In this document: piece by piece, positions 1 to 6,078 of the stretch
Layout: each line of letters begins with the position of its first letter
Numbering within the stretch: the stretch's first letter is position 1
Assembly (NCBI RefSeq): GCF_041601295.1
Contig: NZ_JBFIII010000123.1
Span: forward strand, 1-7,008
From: Immundisolibacter sp.
GTDB lineage: Bacteria; Pseudomonadota; Gammaproteobacteria; Immundisolibacterales; Immundisolibacteraceae
Length of the DNA stretch: 7,008 nt
Direction of reading: 5' to 3'
Made by a program: the position numbers and the translations under genes
The notes under the pieces: model-generated
Told to the model about the DNA's origin: nothing
Databases searched by the model: none
The model's input: the letters and a program-made list of their open reading frames with translations, nothing else

Positions 1-1
1 G

Positions 2-625
2 GTGAATTTTTACAATCCCCAGCGGCGCGCGCCGCTGAACACGGTGCCCGGTTTGATCGGCGTGATCCTGACCATGACCATGGTGCTGTTTACCGCCTCG
101 GCCCTGGTGCGCGAGCGCGAACGCGGCAACCTGGAAATGCTCATCGCCACGCCGGTATCGCCGTGGGAACTGACTCTCGGCAAGCTGCTGCCGTTCATCG
201 GCATTGGCCTGCTGCAGGTGACCGTGGTGCTCGGACTCGGGTGGTGGCTGTTCGACGTACCCATCCGCGGCTCCGGGCTGGAGCTGTACCTGGCGGCGCT
301 GGTGTTCATCCTGGCGTCGCTGGCGCTGGGCGTACTGCTGTCAACGCTGGCGCGCAGCCAGTTTCAGGCCTTGCAGATGGCGATCTTTACCTTCCTGCCG
401 CAGATACTGCTGTCCGGCTTCATGTTCCCCTACGCCGCCATGCCGCGCCCGGCGCAGTGGATCGCCGAGGGTCTGCCGCTGACGCACTTCCTGCGTCTGG
501 TGCGCGGCATCATGCTGCGCGGCGTCAGCATCACCACGCTGTGGGAACCGCTGCTCGCGCTGCTGCTGTTCACCGCGATCGCGCTCACCCTGGCCGTTAC
601 CCGGGTGCGCAAACGCCTGGATTGA
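2..625 (+). CDS. ABC-2 type transporter permease, C-terminal part (5' end off window)
   Basis: This is the C-terminal 207 codons of an inner-membrane permease of the ABC-2 family (YhhJ/YbhS/DrrB-like), which pairs with an ATP-binding subunit to export drugs, lipids or other substrates. The frame is open to the window's left edge. The first codon, GTG, is probably an internal valine, because family members have several hundred more residues with a periplasmic domain upstream. Visible residues: a Y-N-P motif at 4-6, typical of the segment before the second membrane helix; a helix at about 14-34; the conserved cytoplasmic coupling stretch RERERGNLEMLIATPVSP at 37-54; a G-K-L-L-P stretch at 60-64; further hydrophobic segments at about 62-84, 94-117, 125-145 and 181-201; and the F-P-Y-x-x-M-P motif at 142-148, characteristic of the family. 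The tail RVRKRLD is basic, as expected for a cytoplasmic C-terminus. The gene converges on the TrpB2 gene with 19 bp between stops. Substrate unknown; the ATPase partner is presumably upstream, outside the window. Confidence 0.93.
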   Translation: MNFYNPQRRAPLNTVPGLIGVILTMTMVLFTASALVRERERGNLEMLIATPVSPWELTLGKLLPFIGIGLLQVTVVLGLGWWLFDVPIRGSGLELYLAALVFILASLALGVLLSTLARSQFQALQMAIFTFLPQILLSGFMFPYAAMPRPAQWIAEGLPLTHFLRLVRGIMLRGVSITTLWEPLLALLLFTAIALTLAVTRVRKRLD

Positions 626-644
626 GCGCGGCCGCGCCAGCGGG

Positions 645-2000
645 CTAACCCGCCACCTTGGGCAAGCGTGTCAGCGCGTCGCGAATGGCCGCCTCCGGGT
701 AATCGTAATCGCGCAGTTCGCCGGCGAAGTAGCGGTCGTAAGAGGCCATGTCGAAATGGCCGTGGCCGGACAGGTTAAGCAGAATCACGCGCGGCTCGCC
801 AGCCTGTTTTGCCGCCAGCGCTTCGTCGATGGCGGCGCGGATGGCGTGGTTGGACTCCGGCGCCGGGATGATGCCCTCGCTACGGGCGAACAACACACCG
901 GCCTCGAAGGTGGCGAGTTGCCCCACCGTGCGCGACTCCACAATGCCGGCCGCACACAACTGAGCCACCAGCGGCGCGCTGCCGTGGTAACGCAGGCCCC
1001 CGGCGTGGATGCCCGGCGGCACGAAATCGTGCCCCAGCGTGTACATGCGCATGATGGGCGTCAGGCCAGCGGTGTCGCCATAGTCGTAGGCATAGACGCC
1101 GCGCGTCAGGGTCGGACACGCAGCCGGCTCCACCGCCAGCAAGCGCACCTGCTTGCCGGCCGCCTTGTCGGCCACGAACGGAAACGCCAGCCCGGCGAAG
1201 TTGGAGCCGCCACCGCAGGGCGCGATCACGACGTCCGGGTAATCGCCCGCCAAGGCCATCTGCTGCTTGGCCTCCAGGCCAATCACGGTCTGGTGCAGCA
1301 AGACGTGGTTCAGCACCGAGCCGAGCGCGTAATTGGTGTCGGCACGGCCGGCGGCCTCCTCGACTGCCTCGCTGATGGCCATGCCGAGTGAGCCGGGCGA
1401 GTCCGGGTCCTCGGCCAACATCGCCCGGCCACAGGCGGTATGCGGGCTTGGACTTGCCAGCACCTCGGCACCCCAGGCGTGCATCATCGAGCGCCGATGC
1501 GGCTTCTGGTCGTAGCTCACGCGCACCATGTACACGCGCACCTCGACCCCCAGCATCTGCCCCGCCATCGCCAGCGATGAACCCCATTGCCCGGCGCCGG
1601 TCTCGGTGGTCAGGCGCCGAACGCCGGCCTGCGCGTTGTACCAGGCCTGCGGCACGGCGGTGTTGGGCTTGTGCGAGCCGGCCGGGCTGACACCCTCGTA
1701 CTTGTAGTAGATGCGCGCCGGGGTACCGAGCGCCTGCTCCAATCGGTGTGCCCGATACAGGGGCGCTGGCCGCCACAGGCGGTAGATGTCGCGCACGGCG
1801 TCCGGAATGGGCAGCCAGCGCTCGGCGGACATTTCCTGCTCAATCAGCGCCGGCGGAAAGATCGCCCCCAGCGCATCGGGCGCCAGTACCTGTCCATCCG
1901 GCCCGCGCGGCGGCTCGGGCGGGGTCGGAAGGTCGGCGACCACGTTGTACCAGTGGGTCGGAATGGCCGACTCGGGCAACAGGAACTTGGTGTCAGTCAT
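645..2000 (-). CDS. trpB2: TrpB2-type tryptophan synthase beta-like PLP enzyme
   Basis: A 451-residue fold-type II pyridoxal-phosphate enzyme of the TrpB-like (TrpB2) group. Canonical TrpB condenses indole with serine to give tryptophan; TrpB2 proteins generally do not depend on TrpA, and some may use other serine-derived substrates. Visible residues: the PLP lysine K111 in GSHKPNTA; the T-E-T-G-A-G-Q-W-G stretch at 132-140 with the catalytic glutamate E133; the phosphate-binding loop CGGGSN at 262-267; P-A-P-E-S-N-H-A at 379-386; and N-L-S-G-H-G-H-F-D at 409-417. The segment A-E-D-P-x-x-P-G-S-L-G-x-A-I-S-E-A-V-E (196-214), the long N-terminal extension and a total above 430 residues fit TrpB2 rather than the roughly 400-residue TrpB1. 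The ATG at 2000 is supported by GGGGAG 5 nt upstream. The stop is TAG. No trpA, trpB1 or other trp gene is nearby, so it is either a salvage enzyme or the only TrpB, with trpA elsewhere. Upstream on the same strand is a toxin-antitoxin pair 88 bp away. Confidence 0.93.
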   Translation of the reverse strand: MTDTKFLLPESAIPTHWYNVVADLPTPPEPPRGPDGQVLAPDALGAIFPPALIEQEMSAERWLPIPDAVRDIYRLWRPAPLYRAHRLEQALGTPARIYYKYEGVSPAGSHKPNTAVPQAWYNAQAGVRRLTTETGAGQWGSSLAMAGQMLGVEVRVYMVRVSYDQKPHRRSMMHAWGAEVLASPSPHTACGRAMLAEDPDSPGSLGMAISEAVEEAAGRADTNYALGSVLNHVLLHQTVIGLEAKQQMALAGDYPDVVIAPCGGGSNFAGLAFPFVADKAAGKQVRLLAVEPAACPTLTRGVYAYDYGDTAGLTPIMRMYTLGHDFVPPGIHAGGLRYHGSAPLVAQLCAAGIVESRTVGQLATFEAGVLFARSEGIIPAPESNHAIRAAIDEALAAKQAGEPRVILLNLSGHGHFDMASYDRYFAGELRDYDYPEAAIRDALTRLPKVAG

Positions 2001-2005
2001 GGCGA

Positions 2006-2011
2006 CTCCCC
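2006..2011 (-). promoter_or_regulatory. Ribosome binding site of trpB2
   Basis: On the minus strand this reads GGGGAG, 5 nt before the ATG at 2000. It is one of the clearest Shine-Dalgarno matches in the window and fixes the trpB2 start. It lies outside the upstream toxin gene, so trpB2 does not depend on translational coupling. Confidence 0.75.
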
Positions 2012-2037
2012 AGGGTTATGCAACACGGAAAACGATA

Positions 2038-2080
2038 TGCCGGAACGGCACCGCGCGGATCAACTGCCCGATATGGCAGT
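2038..2080 (-). terminator. Tandem small inverted repeats between vapC and trpB2, weak terminator or operator
   Basis: Two perfect short inverted repeats lie in the 88 bp after the VapC stop. The first met by RNA polymerase has arms ACTGCC (2063-2068) and GGCAGT (2075-2080) with a 6-nt spacer. The second has arms TGCCG (2038-2042) and CGGCA (2046-2050) with a 3-nt loop. On the minus strand the second is followed closely by TATCGTTTT, which resembles a short, imperfect U-tract. They could terminate the toxin-antitoxin transcript, attenuate it, or act as protein sites upstream of trpB2. The stems are only 5-6 bp, so this is a weak call. Confidence 0.28.
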
Positions 2081-2088
2081 GCTCCCGC

Positions 2089-2505
2089 TCACGCAGCCAG
2101 AACCCTGAGAAAACCTGATTGCCCGTAGTCGAGGAGCTTGGTGTCGGCGGTTACCAGCCTGAGGTCATTGCTGCGCGCGGCCGCGATCAGAAATCGATCA
2201 GCAGGATCACCGCGTGGCGTGCCGGGAAGTTGTGTGCTCTCCAGGGCAGTTTGCGTATCGAGTGGTAGCACGCTCAAACCCTCCGGGGTGGTGGCCCGCT
2301 CGATCCAAACACGCAACGGAGCAGACAGGCGGACTTTTTCCTTGGCGTACAGCATCCCGATTTCCCACACGCTGATGGACGAAACCCAGACGCGGCGATC
2401 ATTTCTCGCTTGCTCGATGAGTCGTAGCGTCGGCGCACTCATGCGACCGGCAATGCCCTCGGCAACCCATAACCAGACATGCGTGTCGAGCAGCAACCCG
2501 TTCAT
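2089..2505 (-). CDS. vapC: PIN-domain toxin of a type II toxin-antitoxin system (VapC family)
   Basis: A 138-residue PIN-domain protein, full length for the family. VapC toxins are Mg2+-dependent ribonucleases that cleave specific RNAs, often tRNA or rRNA, when released from their antitoxin. Acidic metal-binding residues are in the expected places: D7 in LLLDTHVWLW, E48 in SVWEIG, D100 and D103 in GDPADRFLIAAA, and D121 in TADTKLL. The LLDTHVWLW opening and the GDPADR-F-IAAA motif mark the VapC branch usually paired with Phd/YefM-type antitoxins (COG3744-like), and such a gene lies directly upstream. The ATG at 2505 overlaps the antitoxin TGA as ATGA, so translation is probably coupled. All active-site residues are intact, so the toxin looks functional. 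Its RNA target cannot be predicted. Confidence 0.93.
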   Translation of the reverse strand: MNGLLLDTHVWLWVAEGIAGRMSAPTLRLIEQARNDRRVWVSSISVWEIGMLYAKEKVRLSAPLRVWIERATTPEGLSVLPLDTQTALESTQLPGTPRGDPADRFLIAAARSNDLRLVTADTKLLDYGQSGFLRVLAA

Positions 2506-2771
2506 TTGACGGGCATCAGATCGGCGTAGAGGTCATCTTCGTCGCCGGTTTCCGCGGACCACGGCTCTTGCTGGGAGGCGACGATGTCGCCCGAGAGGGT
2601 GACCGTACCTTTCATGTAACCGAACAGCGGCGCCAGCGCTTGCTGTTCGATCGGCACCAGTTTGGCGACCGGCCTGCCCCGTTTGGTAATGACCAGGGGT
2701 TCGTGAGTTGCGGCGACCTTGTCTAGCAGTTTCAGGCATTTGGCCTTGAATTCGGCAGCGCTGATATTCAT
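2502..2771 (-). CDS. Phd/YefM-type antitoxin
   Basis: An 89-residue antitoxin that should neutralise the VapC toxin encoded directly downstream and repress its own promoter. The N-terminal Phd/YefM DNA-binding fold is seen as M-N-I-S-A-A-E-F-K (1-9), a leucine-rich helix (C-L-K-L-L-D-K-V, 12-19) and the hallmark stretch VITKRGRPVAKLVP (27-40). The C-terminal half has G-Y-M-K-G-T-V at 51-57, G-D-I-V-A at 61-65 and an acidic tail E-T-G-D-E-D-D-L at 74-81. These match the toxin-wrapping tail of antitoxins that accompany COG3744-like VapC (COG4118-like). The ATG at 2771 has a weak AGAGA-type Shine-Dalgarno 8-12 nt upstream. The stop overlaps the toxin start by 4 bp. A perfect inverted repeat lies 14 bp upstream of the start, suited to autoregulation. 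The name vapB is often used for such genes despite the different fold, so no symbol is given. Confidence 0.92.
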   Translation of the reverse strand: MNISAAEFKAKCLKLLDKVAATHEPLVITKRGRPVAKLVPIEQQALAPLFGYMKGTVTLSGDIVASQQEPWSAETGDEDDLYADLMPVK

Positions 2772-2784
2772 GGCAGATCTCTCG

Positions 2785-2803
2785 TGACCATATCAAGTGG
2801 TCA
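2785..2803. promoter_or_regulatory. Candidate operator of the Phd-VapC operon
   Basis: A perfect inverted repeat, TGACCA (2785-2790), 7-nt spacer, TGGTCA (2798-2803), sits 14 bp upstream of the antitoxin ATG. It abuts a putative -10 box (TAATAT on the minus strand, 2803-2808). Phd/YefM antitoxins bind short palindromes over their own promoters, so position and symmetry both fit an autoregulatory site. Binding itself is inferred. Confidence 0.5.
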
Positions 2804-2832
2804 TATTAAACGCCGACCTGCGTCGGAAACAA
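2803..2832 (-). promoter_or_regulatory. Candidate sigma70-type promoter of the Phd-VapC operon
   Basis: On the minus strand TTGTTT (2827-2832) and TAATAT (2803-2808) are separated by 18 bp. They match the -35 and -10 consensus at 3/6 and 4/6 positions. Transcription would start about 25 nt before the antitoxin ATG, inside the inverted repeat at 2785-2803. The spacer itself contains a small perfect inverted repeat, CCGAC (2813-2817) and GTCGG (2822-2826), which might be a second binding site. Confidence 0.35.
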
Positions 2833-3022
2833 CAGACGGCCGGGCCGCGGCTCATTTTCTGGTCGAAAACAGCGGCTGTGCGCTGTCCGTCGCAATCTGA
2901 GGCGAAGAGCGGACCGGCTTCGACGGCGCAGCCAAGCCCTGGGCGCGCGAACTGCCCGGCGCTTGGGTGACCCCGCCAGTTACTTGCAAGAACGCCGAGC
3001 TGCTCGCACTACAGGTGCCGAC
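2833..3022. other. Gene-free gap between pgi and the Phd-VapC promoter
   Basis: This stretch, with the promoter region, makes up the 251 bp between the pgi stop and the antitoxin start. No convincing coding frame or RNA gene is seen. It holds the long imperfect hairpin at 2932-2966. It also holds a small one with arms TTTTC (2855-2859) and GAAAA (2865-2869), flanked by GCCGC (2844-2848) and GCGGC (2872-2876). Either could shape the 3' end of the pgi transcript. Confidence 0.5.
2932..2966 (-). terminator. Stem-loop downstream of pgi, no U-tract
   Basis: Arms CCAAGCCCTGGGC (2932-2944) and GCCCGGCGCTTGG (2954-2966) pair at 11 of 13 positions around a 9-nt loop, and one of the two mismatches can form a G-U pair. 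The structure begins about 56 nt after the pgi stop on the minus strand. No run of T follows, so it is not a standard intrinsic terminator. It may protect the 3' end of a transcript ended by Rho, or it may be a protein-binding palindrome. Confidence 0.35.
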
Positions 3023-4615
3023 TCAGCCGCCCAAACGACTGCGGCAATAGTCGAACAAGGCCGCGGTGGAGGCATCGTGCGCGACGCCCGGCACGGTTTC
3101 GCCGCCCAGTTCGCGCTCTAGCGTGCCGGCCAGGCGTTTGCCCAGTTCCACGCCGAACTGGTCGAACGGGTTGATGCGCCACAGCATGGCGCTGGTGAAG
3201 GTGCGATGTTCGTGACAGGCCAGCAGGGTGCCCAGCGTGTGCGGGGTGAGCGCCGGCAGGACCATGACCGTACTCGGCCGGTTGCCGGGGCAGCGGGCGT
3301 GCGGGTTATCGAGCGAAGCCGCGCCGGTGAGCAGCGCCTCGGCCTGCGCCAGGCACTGCGCTACCAGGCGCTGGCGATGGCCGGGCAGGTCCAGGTCCGG
3401 TTGGGCACAGACCAGGAATTCCGTCGGGATGGTGGCCGGACCCTGGTGCAGTAGCTGGTAGAACGTGTGTTCGCCGTCGTTGCCATTACCACCCCAGATG
3501 ACCGGGCAGGTGGCCTCGCGCAGCGGCTGGCCAGCCCGGTCCACGCCCTTGCCGTTGCTCTCCATCATCAGTTGCTGGACGTAGGTCGGCAACAGACGCA
3601 GGCCCTGGTCGTAGGGCAACACCGCGCGACTGCCAAAGCCCCAGAAACTCGCGTACCAGACATCCAGCAGGCCCAGCAGCAGCGGCAGGTTCCGCGCCGG
3701 TTCGGCGCTCGAAAAATGCTCATCCATGGCCGCGGCGCCCGCGAGCAGGCCGGCGAAGTTGTCGGCGCCCAGGGCAATGGCGGCAGGCAGGCCGATGGCC
3801 GACCACAGCGAATAGCGCCCGCCTACCCACTCGGGGAAGGTGATGATGCTGTCTGGCGCGAAGCCCAGCGCCTGCGCCTTGCCCGGATTGGCGGTAACAG
3901 CCACGAAGTGCCGACTGGCCGCATCAAGGCCCAGGCGGGCCGCCAGGTGAGCGCGCGCGGCCTGGTAGTTGTACAGCGTCTCGGTGGTGCCGAAGCTCTT
4001 GGACGAGACCAGAAACAAGGTACTGGCGGCGTCGCAATCGGCCAGTAACCGGCGCAGGGGCGCCGGATCGACGGTCGACACAAAGTCCACGCGCAGCTGG
4101 GACGAGGAAAACGTGTGCAGGGCTTCGAGCGCCAGCGCCGGGCCCCAGTAGGAGCCGCCGATGCCCAGGTTCACGACCCGCGTGAAGCGCTGCCCGCTGG
4201 CACCCGTGCGCCGGCCCTCGCGCACGGCGCTGGCAAGCTCGGCCACCTGCCGGTGCATGGCAGCAACGGTCGGCTTGATATCCACGCCGTCCACCCATAA
4301 CGGCGTTGCCGATCGGTCACGTAGCGCGGTGTGCAAGGCCGGACGACCTTCGGTGTTGTTGATGGCGTCGCCGGCAAACAGGGCATCGCGCCAACGCGGC
4401 AGTTCCGCCGCCTGTGCCAGCGCCAGCAGGCCATGCAGCGCCGCGTCGTCCAGCAAGTGCTTGGAGAAATCGACGTGCAGGTCGGCCACGTCCAGGCTGT
4501 AACGCGCCGCGCGCCCCGGATCGTCGGCAAACAGATCGAGCATGCGGCAATCAGCAAGGCGTGCCTGATGGGCAGCCACGGCCTGCCATTGGGCTTGCAT
4601 GTCGGATGTGCTCAT
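3023..4615 (-). CDS. pgi: Glucose-6-phosphate isomerase
   Basis: Cytoplasmic enzyme interconverting glucose 6-phosphate and fructose 6-phosphate in glycolysis and gluconeogenesis. At 530 residues it is close to the roughly 550 of the E. coli-type enzyme. Visible residues: the G-I-G-G-S stretch at 151-155; the phosphate-binding S-S-K-S-F-G-T-T-E-T at 204-213; the PGI signature E-W-V-G-G-R-Y-S-L-W-S-A-I-G-L-P at 262-277; Q-L-M-M-E-S-N-G-K at 348-356 with the catalytic base E352; G-G-N-G-N-D-G-E-H at 375-383 with H383; and the second signature INPFDQFGVELGK at 481-493 with the catalytic K493. All active-site residues are present, so the enzyme should be active. The ATG at 4615 is preceded by a modest GAGAA purine stretch. 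The gene starts 23 bp after the bioA stop with no terminator between, so the two are probably co-transcribed, although their pathways are unrelated. Confidence 0.97.
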   Translation of the reverse strand: MSTSDMQAQWQAVAAHQARLADCRMLDLFADDPGRAARYSLDVADLHVDFSKHLLDDAALHGLLALAQAAELPRWRDALFAGDAINNTEGRPALHTALRDRSATPLWVDGVDIKPTVAAMHRQVAELASAVREGRRTGASGQRFTRVVNLGIGGSYWGPALALEALHTFSSSQLRVDFVSTVDPAPLRRLLADCDAASTLFLVSSKSFGTTETLYNYQAARAHLAARLGLDAASRHFVAVTANPGKAQALGFAPDSIITFPEWVGGRYSLWSAIGLPAAIALGADNFAGLLAGAAAMDEHFSSAEPARNLPLLLGLLDVWYASFWGFGSRAVLPYDQGLRLLPTYVQQLMMESNGKGVDRAGQPLREATCPVIWGGNGNDGEHTFYQLLHQGPATIPTEFLVCAQPDLDLPGHRQRLVAQCLAQAEALLTGAASLDNPHARCPGNRPSTVMVLPALTPHTLGTLLACHEHRTFTSAMLWRINPFDQFGVELGKRLAGTLERELGGETVPGVAHDASTAALFDYCRSRLGG

Positions 4616-4638
4616 GGCGGTTCTCGGTAAAGGGTGGC

Positions 4639-5988
4639 TCAGTCCGCCACCGCCAGGTCGATGCCCCGGCAGGCCACCCGCGCCAGGTGGGCGATTTCGT
4701 CTTCAGTAATCACGTAAGGCGGCATGAAATACACCACATTGCCCAGCGGGCGCAGCAGCACGCCGTGCTCGAGGCCGTGCTGGTAGACGCGCAGACCGCG
4801 ACGTTCCTGCCAGGGGAAGGGCGCGCGGCTGGCCTTGTCGCGCACCAGTTCGATAGCCAGGATCATTCCGGTCTGCCGCACCTCGGCAATGTGAGGGTGG
4901 TCGACCAGGTGCGCTGTCTGGCGTGCCATCGCCGCCGCCAATGCGCGGTTACGCTCCAGCACCGGTTCGGTGGCAAAAATATCCAGGGTGGCCAGCGCCG
5001 CGGCGCAGCCGAGCGGATTGCCGGTGTAGCTGTGGGAATGCAGAAAGGCCCGCTCGCTGGCGTACTCGGCATAGAAGGCCTGGTACACGGTGTCGGTGGT
5101 CAACACCACCGCCAGCGGCAGGTAACCACCGGTCAGACCCTTGGACAGGCACAGAAAATCCGGCGCGATGCCGGCCTGCTCGCAGGCGAACAGCGTACCG
5201 GTACGGCCAAAGCCGACCGCGATTTCGTCGGCGATCAGATGTACCTGATAGCGATCACACAGCGCGCGCAAACCGGTGAGGTAATCGGCATGATGCATGC
5301 GCATGCCCCCGGCGCATTGCACCAGCGGTTCGATGATCACCGCGCAGACCTCGTGCGCGTGCCGCTCGAGCAGCGCCTGCATGTCGGCCAGACGCCGCTG
5401 CGCCACCGCCGCCCAGCTTTCGCCCGACTCGCGGGCGTACGCATCCGGTGACGGTGCGGTGATCGGCGCGCGCAGCAGTTCGGCATAGGCATCCCGGTAC
5501 AGGCCGACGTCGCCCATGCCCAGCGCGCCCAGCGTCTCGCCGTGGTAGGCACCGGTCAGGTTGATGACGCGGGATTTACCGGCGATGCCGCTATTGCGCC
5601 AGTAGTGGTAACTCATCTTGAGTGCCACCTCGACCGCCGCCGAACCGTTGTCGGCAAAGAAACAGCGGCTCAGGGTCGGCGGCGTCAGGGCCACCAGGCG
5701 CTCGGCCAGCAGCAGCGCCGGTTCGTGCGAAAAACCGCCGAAAATGACATGTTCGAGCTGGCTCGCCTGTGTCGCCACGGCAGCCGAAATACGCGGATTG
5801 ACGTGGCCGAACAGGTTCACCCACCAGGAACTGATGGCGTCCAGGTAACGCTTGCCGTCGTAGTCTTCCAGCCACACGCCGGCGCCGCGGCGGATCGGCA
5901 CCAGCGGCAGCCACTCGTGATCCTGCATCTGCGTGCACGGATGCCACAGCACGGCCAGATCCCGGGCAACGAAGTCGGCGTTGTTCAT
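4639..5988 (-). CDS. bioA: Adenosylmethionine-8-amino-7-oxononanoate aminotransferase
   Basis: PLP-dependent class III aminotransferase of biotin synthesis. It converts 7-keto-8-aminopelargonate to 7,8-diaminopelargonate with S-adenosylmethionine as amino donor. The length of 449 residues is typical. Visible residues: L-W-H-P-C-T-Q-M at 14-21; S-S-W-W-V-N-L-F-G-H at 53-62; G-A-Y-H-G-E-T at 146-152 with substrate-contact Y148; I-A-D-E-I-A-V-G-F-G-R-T-G at 252-264 with PLP-ring D254; the Schiff-base lysine K283 in L-S-K-G-L-T-G-G-Y-L-P-L; H-S-H-S-Y-T-G-N-P at 317-325; and R413 in L-L-R-P-L-G-N-V-V-Y. C18 replaces a tyrosine of the E. coli enzyme (Y17), a variant I recall from Pseudomonas-type BioA. 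No other bio gene is in view. The ATG at 5988 has no recognisable Shine-Dalgarno, and a TACAAT box lies 7 nt upstream. It is followed at 23 bp by pgi. Confidence 0.96.
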   Translation of the reverse strand: MNNADFVARDLAVLWHPCTQMQDHEWLPLVPIRRGAGVWLEDYDGKRYLDAISSWWVNLFGHVNPRISAAVATQASQLEHVIFGGFSHEPALLLAERLVALTPPTLSRCFFADNGSAAVEVALKMSYHYWRNSGIAGKSRVINLTGAYHGETLGALGMGDVGLYRDAYAELLRAPITAPSPDAYARESGESWAAVAQRRLADMQALLERHAHEVCAVIIEPLVQCAGGMRMHHADYLTGLRALCDRYQVHLIADEIAVGFGRTGTLFACEQAGIAPDFLCLSKGLTGGYLPLAVVLTTDTVYQAFYAEYASERAFLHSHSYTGNPLGCAAALATLDIFATEPVLERNRALAAAMARQTAHLVDHPHIAEVRQTGMILAIELVRDKASRAPFPWQERRGLRVYQHGLEHGVLLRPLGNVVYFMPPYVITEDEIAHLARVACRGIDLAVAD

Positions 5989-5995
5989 GGCAGCA

Positions 5996-6001
5996 ATTGT
6001 A
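5996..6001 (-). promoter_or_regulatory. Candidate -10 box of bioA, very close to the start codon
   Basis: The minus strand reads TACAAT, a 5/6 match to TATAAT, ending 7 nt before the bioA ATG. Transcription from it would begin at or next to the start codon, giving a leaderless or nearly leaderless mRNA. The sequence about 17 bp further upstream (GGCTTT) is a poor -35, so the site may be weak, factor-dependent or fortuitous. Confidence 0.3.
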
Positions 6002-6078
6002 GGCGCGGGCTTCCGAAAAAAGCCGGCGGCGAGAGTCCTGCCGATGGACGTTTCAACCGAAAACTCGGGTCTGCACCG

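Noticed and set aside
2..4. GTG at the left edge as the true start of the permease
   Set aside because: It sits inside a conserved Y-N-P-containing segment and the protein would lack the first half of the family. It is far more likely an internal valine.
756..1391. Long plus-strand open frames opposite trpB2, and similar ones opposite pgi and bioA (for example 4414-5451 and 5542-6525)
   Set aside because: These are antisense or frame-shifted shadows typical of GC-rich DNA. They show arginine/histidine/glutamine-rich composition and no recognisable domain, while the minus-strand genes carry complete catalytic motifs.
2533..2796. Second minus-strand frame over the Phd-type antitoxin
   Set aside because: It is out of frame with the recognised antitoxin, low in hydrophobic residues and without a known motif.
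2772..3022. Small RNA or riboswitch in the gap after pgi
   Set aside because: Hairpins are present, but I recognise no conserved RNA family core, and the region lies downstream of pgi rather than in a leader.
6008..6024. Inverted repeat GGCTT/AAGCC upstream of bioA as an operator for a biotin repressor
   Set aside because: The arms are only 5 bp and the layout does not resemble the long BirA or BioQ operators.
6016..6043. Intrinsic terminator between the PIN toxin and bioA
   Set aside because: A run of six T is present on the minus strand (6016-6021), but the best stem before it is only CGGC/GCCG (6040-6043 and 6027-6030) with a 9-nt loop and a 5-nt gap to the T-run. It is too weak to call.
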